This document shows, in pieces, positions 34,716 to 43,483 of a stretch of 64,000 bases of DNA (position 1 is the stretch's first letter; each line of letters begins with the position of its first letter). Below the pieces are notes generated by a model. The model had not been told where the DNA came from, did no database searches, and saw only the letters and a list, made by a program, of their open reading frames with translations. The position numbers were made by a program, and so were the translations under genes. Source of the stretch: Bacteroidia bacterium (GTDB taxonomy: Bacteria; Bacteroidota; Ignavibacteria; UBA10030); contig BQML01000006.1 of the NCBI GenBank assembly GCA_022180565.1, positions 1 through 64,000 on the forward strand, written 5' to 3'.

Positions 34716-36626
34716 TTATGAGGATTGCATGTACTTGCTGACATCGCGTATCTCTGATTTCCTGCCGAAGTACCACATAGCCGCCCCCAGGGCGATCATC
34801 AGAATGATGATCGTTGTCAGAATGGTCCTCTCATTTGGAGTCAGTTCCGTAAGGAAGATCAAGCTCATGAGAAGTCCCATCACGATCACTGTTCCACCGA
34901 CGAGGGGGAATGTCGAGACTTGCTTCTTTCCTTCTCCGAACACCTCCTTCGCCACATCGATGGGTGTATCAAGCTTCCTGAAGAACTCGGCCAGAGCCTC
35001 CTTGTCGGCCTCCGTTTGGGATGCGAACAGCTTCGAAAAACCGTAGAGGCTCAGCCCCATGGCCACGCCTGCAACGATGCCAAGGGTCAATTGCAGAGTG
35101 TTGATCTCGGCCGCTGCCGTCCCCGTGAACAGCCAGGAAAAGAATGCGGCCAAACCAAGGCTGAAGACGACCAGGAGAGACCGGTTTGTCTCGTAGAGCC
35201 GGCCGAACCATCCCGATGAAACAAAGATGCCGAAGGTCAGAATGAACGAGAGGTAGACTTGAGGTCCGATGTCCCACCCCAAAATGTAGCGTGTCACGGC
35301 CCCGGTCAGCAGTCCCCAGGTGATGGCGGCACTGGCAGACCACTTCGGTACGCGGCGGAAGATCAAGCCGAATGCCGTCGGAACGGTGACAGGGATATTA
35401 AACATGGTAAAGAATGCCACGAGAAGATTGAAGATCCCGAATTCGCTCTCTACGAACAGAATCGCCAGACCGGTGACGACAAGACCCGTTATGATCGATA
35501 ACGCGCGGCCCACCACAAGAAGCTGTCGGTCCGTTGTATCCGGATGGAAGACTCCCTGGTACACATCCCGCGCAAGGATTGAGGAGACAAGATTGTATAC
35601 CGAGCTCAGGGTGCTCATCGTCGCGGCCATCATGGCTGCAAGGAAGACGCCGATAAGCCCATTGGGAAGGATGCGCATGCACATTCCGAGATACACGAGA
35701 TCCTGCGGATTGCTTCCTGCGTAGGGCTTGAAGAAATCCACTTGGGAGAGATCGGGCCACAGAACCTTGGCCACCAGGGGAGGAACGCCGAAGACGAGCG
35801 GGCCCGTGAGCGCCAACGCTCCGGCCAGCCATCCGACTTTCCGGGCCGACTTTTCATCCTTTACTGAATAAAACCGTTGGGCGCCGCCGGCAGCAAATCC
35901 GATTGAGGAAATCAGGAAGATCGAAACCAGCCAATGTGCGTCGTAATGGACTCCATTGTACATATGATCAAAAGTCAACGCGGGCAGCGCTTCAACCAAC
36001 TTCTCAAATCCGCCCACGAGGTACAGGCTGGCGGGCACGACGATGGCCGCAGTGGCAAGGAGAATGACACCCTGCAACGTGTCGGTAACAACTACGCCCC
36101 AGAGTCCGCCAAGAAATGAATACGTGAGAATCACGATACCCGTCACCAGCGCGACGACAGCGATGTCGAATCCGAAGACAGGGGCAAGCAGTTTGCTGGT
36201 CGAGGCGAGTTGTACGCCCGCGGAGAGGGTGAAATTGACGGCGATGACCCATCCGATCAGCTGGCGTGTCAGCCCGTTGAATCGCGTGTGGGTATATTCG
36301 ATCGGCGAAATCGAACGAGTTCTCCTCCAAAGCGCCGCCGTGAGCGCACTCCCCACCCAGTAGGCAAGGCCGCCGATGCCAAAGTAAATGAGCGAAAACC
36401 AACCGACACTGTACGCGAACCCGGCCCCGCCTGTGAAGATCCAAACGCTGAAGTTGGTCATGTACAGCGACATTCCCGACACCCACCAGGGGAGCATGTT
36501 GCCGCCGGCGAAGAAATCCTTGCCCCCCTTGCTGATGCGGCTGAAATACACGCCGATCGCCAACATGAAGACAAAGTAGGCTCCGACAACAACGTAGTCA
36601 TAGTGGTTGATCGCGCTCATCCGCAT
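34716..36626 (-). CDS. Sodium:solute symporter (SSS family), paralog 2
   Basis: 636 residues, same plan as the gene at 32748-34667 and highly similar along the whole length (for example DFFAGGNMLPWWVSGM, RRTRSISPIEYTHTRFN, SNPQDLVYLGMCMRILPNGLIGVFLAAMM in short matched blocks). The ATG at 36626 has AGGAG 7 bases upstream; the ATG two codons later is weaker. Likely imports a related sugar or sugar acid. Having two copies side by side suggests two substrates, or anomers and dimers, from one glycan (inference). Confidence 0.95.
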   Translation of the reverse strand: MRMSAINHYDYVVVGAYFVFMLAIGVYFSRISKGGKDFFAGGNMLPWWVSGMSLYMTNFSVWIFTGGAGFAYSVGWFSLIYFGIGGLAYWVGSALTAALWRRTRSISPIEYTHTRFNGLTRQLIGWVIAVNFTLSAGVQLASTSKLLAPVFGFDIAVVALVTGIVILTYSFLGGLWGVVVTDTLQGVILLATAAIVVPASLYLVGGFEKLVEALPALTFDHMYNGVHYDAHWLVSIFLISSIGFAAGGAQRFYSVKDEKSARKVGWLAGALALTGPLVFGVPPLVAKVLWPDLSQVDFFKPYAGSNPQDLVYLGMCMRILPNGLIGVFLAAMMAATMSTLSSVYNLVSSILARDVYQGVFHPDTTDRQLLVVGRALSIITGLVVTGLAILFVESEFGIFNLLVAFFTMFNIPVTVPTAFGLIFRRVPKWSASAAITWGLLTGAVTRYILGWDIGPQVYLSFILTFGIFVSSGWFGRLYETNRSLLVVFSLGLAAFFSWLFTGTAAAEINTLQLTLGIVAGVAMGLSLYGFSKLFASQTEADKEALAEFFRKLDTPIDVAKEVFGEGKKQVSTFPLVGGTVIVMGLLMSLIFLTELTPNERTILTTIIILMIALGAAMWYFGRKSEIRDVSKYMQSS

Positions 36627-36664
36627 AGGATCACTCCTGGAACTGGTGCATGTTCATATCCCTC

Positions 36665-37855
36665 TCAAAGAATGCGCGATTCCTCGAATTCGATCTTCTG
36701 ATTCATGACGCCCCGTAAGAGCCTCGAAATCCTCGTCTCATCCGGATCCGCAAAATACGTCTGCATTTCGTTCGGCGGAGGCAGACGCTTCACAAGCTCT
36801 CGTCGGTACCGCGTGGCATTGATGCATTCAACCAAATGTTCGGCAAATCGCCGGATGGTATCCTTCTTCGTCTCTCCCGGTACACGCTGGGGCCAGATAT
36901 CGAAGTTCCACAGACCGTCGAATCCTTTCCAGTAAAGCCAGTATTCCGCTTCCAACACTTCATTGAAATTGTCATTCCCGGGGATATGGTCATTGTCCCA
37001 GTGCTTTCGGTTATCATTCAGATCGATCTGACGCAGAATTCCGAAATCCATCGCCAGGCAGATACTCTCCGCCAACTTTCCTCCGGCGATGTGGGCATGG
37101 CCGTACTCGATGTTCTGGACGACGCGTCCCCACACGGGCTCCAGACGCTTGTGCAGGGTCTCAAAGAACTGTGCGGCGCTGATTGCAGGATTCTCCGCCA
37201 GAATCCGCTCTTCGAGCCTCCGGCGCATCCGGTCCTCGACCGCACGCGCAAGGAACACCCCGTGAATCGTCTCCCGCATAAACATGTCTTCCGCAGGATC
37301 GCCCGGCTTCGGCTCGATGCAGAGCTGACACTCGGGCACGGCTTCCAGCACCTCGAGATACCCGTCAATCAACAGTTTCCATCCTTTGGAGTAATCACAG
37401 AGGAACAATCCATTGGATCCGTCATTCCCCTGCCAGAGCACGGCATGTCTGCAACCAAGATCTTTCCCCATCGCTTCCATGACCGGCCGGATGGCGTTGT
37501 TGAGCTCCATCGAACGTTTCACATTGTCGATGGCTTTTCGTCGGATCGCAGGGTCAGGATTGGTAAACCCGCCGTTCTTGTATTCGCCCCCGAACGTCTT
37601 GGCCACAACGCTTCCGATGCCGACTTTGTAATCCCTGGCCAGCTTGATGAGCAGGTCCGGATCGTCCGGGAACTCCGCCGGGAAATGGCCGCACACGTAC
37701 GACATCCCGCTGATCCTGGCCGTCATTTCAAAGACTTCCTCCAGCTCAAGGGGAAACTTGTTGTATCCCTTCCCAAACCGGTCGTCCATTCCGCCCATAA
37801 ATGCCCAGGCACCAAAGGCAAACCTGGGCTCAGGACCGGGCTTTCCTGCGTTCAT
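36665..37855 (-). CDS. Xylose-isomerase-family sugar isomerase
   Basis: 396 residues, TIM barrel. The xylose isomerase metal-site blocks are all recognisable: a Glu in CIEPKPGDP near 190, NIEYGHAHIAGG near 260 (His), and QIDLNDNRKHWDNDH near 285 (Asp/Asn/Asp). The early segment AFGAWAFMGGMDDRFG replaces the usual xylose isomerase opening. It should interconvert an aldose and a ketose with divalent metal. It may use a different sugar from true XylA, because several active-site-neighbour segments (for example MSYVCGHFPAEF) differ from the textbook form. Follows the class V PLP enzyme after 36 bases. Confidence 0.88.
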   Translation of the reverse strand: MNAGKPGPEPRFAFGAWAFMGGMDDRFGKGYNKFPLELEEVFEMTARISGMSYVCGHFPAEFPDDPDLLIKLARDYKVGIGSVVAKTFGGEYKNGGFTNPDPAIRRKAIDNVKRSMELNNAIRPVMEAMGKDLGCRHAVLWQGNDGSNGLFLCDYSKGWKLLIDGYLEVLEAVPECQLCIEPKPGDPAEDMFMRETIHGVFLARAVEDRMRRRLEERILAENPAISAAQFFETLHKRLEPVWGRVVQNIEYGHAHIAGGKLAESICLAMDFGILRQIDLNDNRKHWDNDHIPGNDNFNEVLEAEYWLYWKGFDGLWNFDIWPQRVPGETKKDTIRRFAEHLVECINATRYRRELVKRLPPPNEMQTYFADPDETRISRLLRGVMNQKIEFEESRIL

Positions 37856-37891
37856 TACAGTTCCCTTTCACTCGAAATCCGTTCCACCGAA

Positions 37892-39157
37892 TTAACCCCG
37901 GACGCTCTTCAGACCCTCGATGAGTTTGTCAATCTCCTCACGACTATTATAGATATGGCATGAGATCCTGAGGCCGTTGACTCCACCTTCGCTCACCCCC
38001 CTTGTTCTGAGGTTATAGCTGTTCAGATGCGCCTGGAGTTCGAGAAACGGCACGCTTTCATGCTGAAATGTCACCATCGCGCTCCGCTCTGTGTCTGAAG
38101 CCGGCGAGAGCACCCGAATCTTCGGGATCGATCTCAATCGATCGTGTAAATAGGTGGAGAGCTGTTGGTCACGCTTCCAGACATTCGCCATGCCGATCCG
38201 GGTCAGGAACTGCAGGGCCGCATCGAGCCCAACACGGAGGGGAATGTTCACGGTCCCATACTCGTACCGCTGAGCCGAGGGATGGAAGGCCAGTTCACCT
38301 TTCTGGAAATCGTACCCATGATCCGAATACGCTCCCACGAACTTTGCCTGAACAATGTCCAGCATGTCCTTCCGCACGTAGAGATATCCTGTCTCCTTGG
38401 GCCCCAGGAGCCATTTATGTCCGCAAAATGCATATGCATCGCATCCCAGCTCGTGCAGATTGAGGGGAAGCATTCCCGCCGCCTGCGCGCCATCGACAAA
38501 CAGCCATATCCGCCTCGCTCTGGCGAGGTCGGCGAGTTCTCGGATGGGCAGGATTTGTCCGGTCGTAGTCGTGACGTGAGGAACACTGATCAGCCGTGTC
38601 CGTGTCGAGAGCAGACGCTCTACCCTCGCGACGTTCTCCTGCGCCGAAGCCGTGGACGGCTCGAAAAACTTTAAGACAATCCGCCGCCGCTTTTGGAGCG
38701 CCAGCCACGGAACAGCGTTGGCCACGTGCTCGTGGGTTGTGGTGATCACCTCATCACCTTCACCGAGGGGCAGACCGTTGCAAACGACGTTAATTCCTTC
38801 GGTTGCATTCCTCATGAATGCAAGCTCGTCCGCGTCGCACCCGAAGAATCCGCCTGCCCGTGTCTTCATCTCCTTCCATAATCCCTCTGTGTGGCCTGTT
38901 TCCGAAATCTTCTCCAACTCATCCATTTTCGCCTTGACCGCATCGATCACCGCGTAGGGAGAAGCACCCAGTCCGCCCGTATTGAAATAGACACGGTCCC
39001 TCGTAAGGGGAAACTGTGCACGGACAAACGACCAGAAACCCTCGTCGTCGGCACTCAGATTCGTCCATCGTTCCCCGCGATTGACCAGGTGTTCTGCAGT
39101 CGAGGGCATCGCCAACGCTGCAACAGCGGAAACCTTCAAAAACTCTTTTCTATCCAT
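37892..39157 (-). CDS. Class V aminotransferase / isopenicillin-N-epimerase-like PLP enzyme, possibly exported
   Basis: 421 residues. Fold type I PLP enzyme: YFNTGGLG near 57, FMRNATEGINVV near 113, VDGAQAAGM (Asp that binds the pyridine N), FCGHKWLLGPKETGYLYV with the PLP Lys near 245, and a C-terminal GLRISCHIYN. The first 20 residues (DRKEFLKVSAVAALA) look like a Tat or Sec leader, with Arg-Lys instead of the twin Arg, so export is uncertain. Isopenicillin-N-epimerase-like members racemise or desulfurate amino acids; several of unknown function occur in glycan loci. It may process an amino sugar, but this is not shown. Confidence 0.85.
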   Translation of the reverse strand: MDRKEFLKVSAVAALAMPSTAEHLVNRGERWTNLSADDEGFWSFVRAQFPLTRDRVYFNTGGLGASPYAVIDAVKAKMDELEKISETGHTEGLWKEMKTRAGGFFGCDADELAFMRNATEGINVVCNGLPLGEGDEVITTTHEHVANAVPWLALQKRRRIVLKFFEPSTASAQENVARVERLLSTRTRLISVPHVTTTTGQILPIRELADLARARRIWLFVDGAQAAGMLPLNLHELGCDAYAFCGHKWLLGPKETGYLYVRKDMLDIVQAKFVGAYSDHGYDFQKGELAFHPSAQRYEYGTVNIPLRVGLDAALQFLTRIGMANVWKRDQQLSTYLHDRLRSIPKIRVLSPASDTERSAMVTFQHESVPFLELQAHLNSYNLRTRGVSEGGVNGLRISCHIYNSREEIDKLIEGLKSVRG

Positions 39158-39169
39158 GCCAATGCTCTC

Positions 39170-40750
39170 TTAGGAATATTGTACACGAACGCCGCAGGAC
39201 TTTCGAACAGAAAACGATGCATCAACGTACCTGCTCGTCTCAACCCTGGAGTTCGTGAACGTGATCTTCCGGCCATTCACCTGCACCGATGTTGCTTTCG
39301 AAGCCTGGGGCAGAAGGAGATGCAGGTGGATCGTTCCCTGACCTGAAATCTCGAGATCAAACGTTCGCTGACCGGGCCGATGCTCGTAGGTGTACCCGAC
39401 CGACGCCCCCGATGGCCCGTAGGCACAGGAAACCCGGGCTTCATTCCGGCCTGCCGCGATCCAGCGAGGGGAAAGACGCACGCGGCGGTACAGAATATCA
39501 AGATCCACAACACCGGCCAGGCCCTCGATCAATGCGTAGAGCATGGCCGACGACCCCCATCCATCCGTCGGCGACGCATCCGGACTTGTGCTTGTTTCCC
39601 TGCTGGCCGGCTTGCCGTTGGGAAAATACCAGAGGTAGGTCTCATTGTTCCTCGTGAGCTCCTCGTATTTCAACAGCTGTTGCACGCCGTACTCCTCGAA
39701 CCCATGCTCCAGAGCAGCGAGGGCCAGCTCGCCGCCGACCAAAGGCATGATTCCTCCGTTGCAATACGCGCCCCCGATGATTTTGTCGTCACCGTAGATC
39801 CCGTCCGGAAACGGCGGATCGATGCTGAACCATTCTGCGAACGCCTTCGTCGTCTCTCCGCGCCGCCGGTATTCCCGGATGATCGCGGATGCAATCTCAT
39901 GCGTGGCCATTCCGCGATTGATATCCATGGGGTTGCTCAGGCTCAACTGTTCGCTCTCGTCCACACCCTCGATCTTCACCGGTACTAAATGAACGTGATG
40001 CGTGTAGAACCGTCCGTTGAAACAGAGCTTGTTGGCGCGTTTCCGAAAGGATTCTGCGAAAGTACGCCAGTGGCGCGCACGGGATCGGTTGCCGAGATGA
40101 TCCTGCATCTTGCTCAGGAGCATGAATGCCTCGTAGTATCCCGAGTTATCCCCGTGCATGATGCCCCAGAACGTCTTGTCGCTGACCTGAAAATTCAGCC
40201 ACGGATGACGCCTCGCCGTATAGTCAAAATCCCATGTGTCGATCGTGTAGGCCCTCTTCACCAGTTTCGTTCTCTTGTCCCACCGCCATTCGTCGGTGAG
40301 GATGTATTCCAAGGCTTTTTCCATGTGAGGAATCAGCCCTTTCATCCACCGGTCATCGCCGGTCGCCTGCCACGCAAGGTGAACTCCCTTGATAAAACGG
40401 TATTCGACATCTGCTTCGACGGGGACGCGAACGTATTTGGCCCAGTTCTCCTTCTCGCACGGAACTTTTTCCGGAGTCATCGTGAAATAGTCGAAAATCC
40501 ATCCGCGCGCAGTCTGAGTCTCTGCAAAATGATCGATTGCGCTCTTCAGGTCGGTCTCCCAGTATTTCGCCCCTCGCATCATGTCGCTGTGATCGCGGAT
40601 CCAGATGCTCGGGGCGTCGGGGGTTCGGTACGCACGGATGCGCGTCCCCAGCATGTTATATTCCGTAACGTCGTTTTGCAGAAATCCCCTGATCCTCGGC
40701 ACGAGGGCATCGATCCTGCTGTCCCCAGAGAGAATAGTGGTATCACTCAT
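39170..40750 (-). CDS. Six-hairpin glycoside-hydrolase-like protein (cytoplasmic)
   Basis: 526 residues from the ATG at 40750; a frame open to 41017 overlaps the PhyH gene and is rejected. The body is a series of paired helices with aromatic-rich turns (APSIWIRDHSDMMRG near 60, WDFDYTARRHPW near 180, FWGIMHGDNSGYYEAF, TDGWGSSAMLYALIEGLAG near 425) and a short beta domain at the C-terminus, as in (alpha/alpha)6 glycosidases of the GH63/GH37/GH78 kind. WIRDH and DGWG are the likely positions of catalytic acids, but this cannot be settled. No signal peptide, so it probably hydrolyses imported oligosaccharides. Confidence 0.78.
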   Translation of the reverse strand: MSDTTILSGDSRIDALVPRIRGFLQNDVTEYNMLGTRIRAYRTPDAPSIWIRDHSDMMRGAKYWETDLKSAIDHFAETQTARGWIFDYFTMTPEKVPCEKENWAKYVRVPVEADVEYRFIKGVHLAWQATGDDRWMKGLIPHMEKALEYILTDEWRWDKRTKLVKRAYTIDTWDFDYTARRHPWLNFQVSDKTFWGIMHGDNSGYYEAFMLLSKMQDHLGNRSRARHWRTFAESFRKRANKLCFNGRFYTHHVHLVPVKIEGVDESEQLSLSNPMDINRGMATHEIASAIIREYRRRGETTKAFAEWFSIDPPFPDGIYGDDKIIGGAYCNGGIMPLVGGELALAALEHGFEEYGVQQLLKYEELTRNNETYLWYFPNGKPASRETSTSPDASPTDGWGSSAMLYALIEGLAGVVDLDILYRRVRLSPRWIAAGRNEARVSCAYGPSGASVGYTYEHRPGQRTFDLEISGQGTIHLHLLLPQASKATSVQVNGRKITFTNSRVETSRYVDASFSVRKSCGVRVQYS

Positions 40751-40778
40751 AGACGGTATGTTGATGGTTAAAGTATCT

Positions 40779-41513
40779 TCAGATCGCCGGAACGATCTCC
40801 TGTACATCTGCCCTGAGCACCCAGGTACCCTCCGCCACGAAATGTGTGGCAAAAGCCCTTCGTACTCTGTTGGGCGAACGGTTTCCGTAGGATCCGTGGA
40901 TTGTATGGCTGGAAAAAAACACTCCCGCCCCCTGCGGCACCTCCAGATTCCGAATCGTGCTCCGATCCAGACCATCAATCTCAAAGGAATAGAACTTCTG
41001 TTTCCACTCCTTCCCATTCCGATCCCTCATCAGGTGTTCGGATTCCCAAACCTGATGATCCTGTGAGTTTGTGGCCTTATGGGTTGACAAGAGCCCCTTT
41101 TTGTGACTTCCCGGAACGACGCACAGACCGCCGTTTTCGCCGTCGGTGTCGCTCATCGCCACCCAGCAGGCCATCAGGGTGTCGGGATCATTGGGCAGGT
41201 AGTGACTATCCTGATGGAGGGCTGTTCCCTTCCCAGGCTCCGCCGGCTTCTTTTCCAGGTACATCGTTTGGACAATCATCGGTTTCTTTCCCGCCAAAAT
41301 CTGCCGCACGACGCTTACAATATTCGGATGTTTTGCCACAGCCGCCCAATGCGCATCCCTCTTGTGATTATCCAGATGGTTCCTCCACTCCGGATCCTGT
41401 GAAGCCTCGTACTGCACGAATTCATCGGCTTCCTTGTGTGTCAGCAAACCGGGTACGACGACAAAGCCGTGTTCCCGATAGTGATTCAATTGTTCTGTCG
41501 TGAGAGTAATCAT
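40779..41513 (-). CDS. Phytanoyl-CoA dioxygenase (PhyH) family protein
   Basis: 244 residues from the ATG at 41513, supported by a strong GAAGGAGG site (41521-41528); the upstream in-frame start at 41540 lacks such a site. The 2-oxoglutarate/Fe(II) dioxygenase fold shows the HxD pair in ALHQDSHYLP near 110, the distal His in HTIHGSYGN near 205 and Arg shortly after. The family hydroxylates or oxidatively cleaves diverse small molecules. A second PhyH gene is at 62070-62930. In a glycan locus a role in removing methyl ethers from sugars is conceivable, but that is inference only. Confidence 0.9.
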   Translation of the reverse strand: MITLTTEQLNHYREHGFVVVPGLLTHKEADEFVQYEASQDPEWRNHLDNHKRDAHWAAVAKHPNIVSVVRQILAGKKPMIVQTMYLEKKPAEPGKGTALHQDSHYLPNDPDTLMACWVAMSDTDGENGGLCVVPGSHKKGLLSTHKATNSQDHQVWESEHLMRDRNGKEWKQKFYSFEIDGLDRSTIRNLEVPQGAGVFFSSHTIHGSYGNRSPNRVRRAFATHFVAEGTWVLRADVQEIVPAI

Positions 41514-41602
41514 GGCAAAGCCTCCTTCAGGTACATGCACATTGGATCGTCAATATACACCATATTCTCGTGCCGCGCCTACCGTTCTGGAGGCCCGGTA
41601 TG

Positions 41603-43483
41603 TCATGAATGCCCGGATGTCCGTGCCGGCATCCGCCACATGTAATGAGGATCGATGAAGGGCTCGTCGTCCCTGTGCCGCTCCATGAGCGCTATCTTCC
41701 TGGCCAGGAGATCACCGAAATTGGTGCCGTACATGTGCAGGGACTCTCCTGTACGGGCGATCGGAATGAACTCCACTGAACTGGTATTCCACAGATCGAG
41801 AAGGTCCTTGGTATTCGCGAGCTCACGGTCGATCATTTCCCGAACGACTTCCCTGTATTGTTCCTTTTCCCGGAGGGCTTTCGCTTGCCGGTATCCGTGC
41901 ACACCTTCGATCCATGCCGTCACATTTCTCAGCGTCGTGTAAAATGCGTGCGCCGCTCTGATGCGGACTTCAAGGTCCTCGAAGACATTCCCCGCCTCTT
42001 TTTCCACATCCTTCTGAAGGGAATTCAAAATGGACCGCAAGGGCGGAAGAACCTTTGCATCGATGGTTCTCTTTTTCGCGCGGGCTTCCCGGACCGTCAG
42101 AAAATTCCACATCATATCGTTGTTCAAATCGACGCGTGTGGGATTATTGAATGTGGCGATGAGATAACGCTCATAGTACGCTCGTTCCGCCTCGGGGATT
42201 GCGTCAATATTGGGTACAAAAGGGCGTACCCACAACCGGAACCACGGGAACCCAAATGTGCTGTACGGAATTCCGGGCGGACAGGCTCTGACTGCCTTGT
42301 CTGCAAGTTTCCAGTATCCCACCAGAAGACTTGCCTTGTCCAGACCCGCCCACTGCACCGCGGTGTTCTGGAGAATGTCTTCGAGAGCGACAGCCCCTTG
42401 CTGCTGGATCGCCTTCAACACTTCGGCGTTGATATCGAACGGTGCAATTGTCCGCGGGGTGGTTGCGGTGAGGATCCACCGGTCCCCGCGGCGAAGAACG
42501 TCCATCAGCCGGTCATACACAAGGGCGGGGAACGGAAGACCCGGAATGTTATTGTCTGCAACATCCACTTTTCGATGATTCCAGGCCCCGACCTTACGAA
42601 GCATCCGCTCCTCGTCGCGCCAAGCCGGGCCCTCGAAGTACCCGAATGAGCCCGCATCAATCCCTCCGCCCAAGCCGCGCACAATGTACCGACGCTCTTT
42701 GTAAAACGGTCCGAGATCGCAAATGATCCTGAACTCGGGATTGCGCGCCCTACCTTCATCGAAGAGAAGCCGGTAGTACGTCAGCACATTCTCCGCCGCT
42801 TTGAGTTCAATTTCCTCATCGCTCTTCCACTCGCGAATCAGATACGGCCCTCCGTTTCTGCCTGCATAGAGCGATGAGGTGAACTCAAAGCCCGCCCCGC
42901 TGTCGTTCGTCCAGACATGGATGAATCCGATGTCGGGCACTTCGTTCAGAAGATTTCTCATGAGTTCCCGATAGTGCTGCTGAACAACCGGATGAGCCAT
43001 AGCTAATGTGTAACGGGGGAGAAAACTCTCGCGCGGATGGTCGACGCGCGCGCCGCGCAGGTACGGATACTTCTGCCAGAACTCCTCGGGCATCGACCGT
43101 GGAGAGTTGATGTGAAGGCCGGGAACAAGCCCAAATCTCCGCGCAAGCTCCGCATTGCGCTTCAGCGTTTCAAGATTCTTCTGCAGGTACTCCTTGGGAT
43201 AGAATCCTTTAATCAACGAGCTGTCGACAAACTGATCAAGGTCGGGACTGTAGTCGTAGAACCAGAAATACACGTCTCCCGGAGGGCCCGATTCATGCGG
43301 AAGGTCCGTTCCGAGTCCGTTGATCGTCACATGGGTGAAGGCTTGTTCCGCAAGCTGCCTCATGTAATCCTCGGCATCGAACTTCCTTGCACGGCGAAGA
43401 CTCCCAACCAGATAATCACTCAGGTTCCTCATCCAGAGGAACGGTCGTTCGACCGAGATGCGCCGGGCCGGCTTGCGTCCCAT
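41603..43483 (-). CDS. Glycoside-hydrolase-like TIM barrel protein of unknown family
   Basis: 626 residues from the ATG at 43483, which overlaps the upstream stop (TGATG); a GTG at 43486 is an alternative. The N-terminal 350 residues look like a (beta/alpha)8 barrel: FTHVTINGLGTDLP near 50, FGLVPGLHINSPRSMP near 115, IGFIHVWTNDSGAGFEF near 190, and GSFGYFEGPAW near 275. The NDSGAGF and DLGPF stretches may hold catalytic acids. The last 250 residues are helical. There is no signal peptide. GH67, GH115 and other glucuronidase-type barrels have a comparable plan, but I cannot assign a family; a cytoplasmic oligosaccharide hydrolase is the best guess. Confidence 0.72.
   Translation of the reverse strand: MGRKPARRISVERPFLWMRNLSDYLVGSLRRARKFDAEDYMRQLAEQAFTHVTINGLGTDLPHESGPPGDVYFWFYDYSPDLDQFVDSSLIKGFYPKEYLQKNLETLKRNAELARRFGLVPGLHINSPRSMPEEFWQKYPYLRGARVDHPRESFLPRYTLAMAHPVVQQHYRELMRNLLNEVPDIGFIHVWTNDSGAGFEFTSSLYAGRNGGPYLIREWKSDEEIELKAAENVLTYYRLLFDEGRARNPEFRIICDLGPFYKERRYIVRGLGGGIDAGSFGYFEGPAWRDEERMLRKVGAWNHRKVDVADNNIPGLPFPALVYDRLMDVLRRGDRWILTATTPRTIAPFDINAEVLKAIQQQGAVALEDILQNTAVQWAGLDKASLLVGYWKLADKAVRACPPGIPYSTFGFPWFRLWVRPFVPNIDAIPEAERAYYERYLIATFNNPTRVDLNNDMMWNFLTVREARAKKRTIDAKVLPPLRSILNSLQKDVEKEAGNVFEDLEVRIRAAHAFYTTLRNVTAWIEGVHGYRQAKALREKEQYREVVREMIDRELANTKDLLDLWNTSSVEFIPIARTGESLHMYGTNFGDLLARKIALMERHRDDEPFIDPHYMWRMPARTSGHS

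Noticed and set aside
40751..41017. Extension of the six-hairpin gene to 41017
   Set aside because: It overlaps the PhyH gene and adds a sequence without structure; the ATG at 40750 is a natural start after the PhyH stop.
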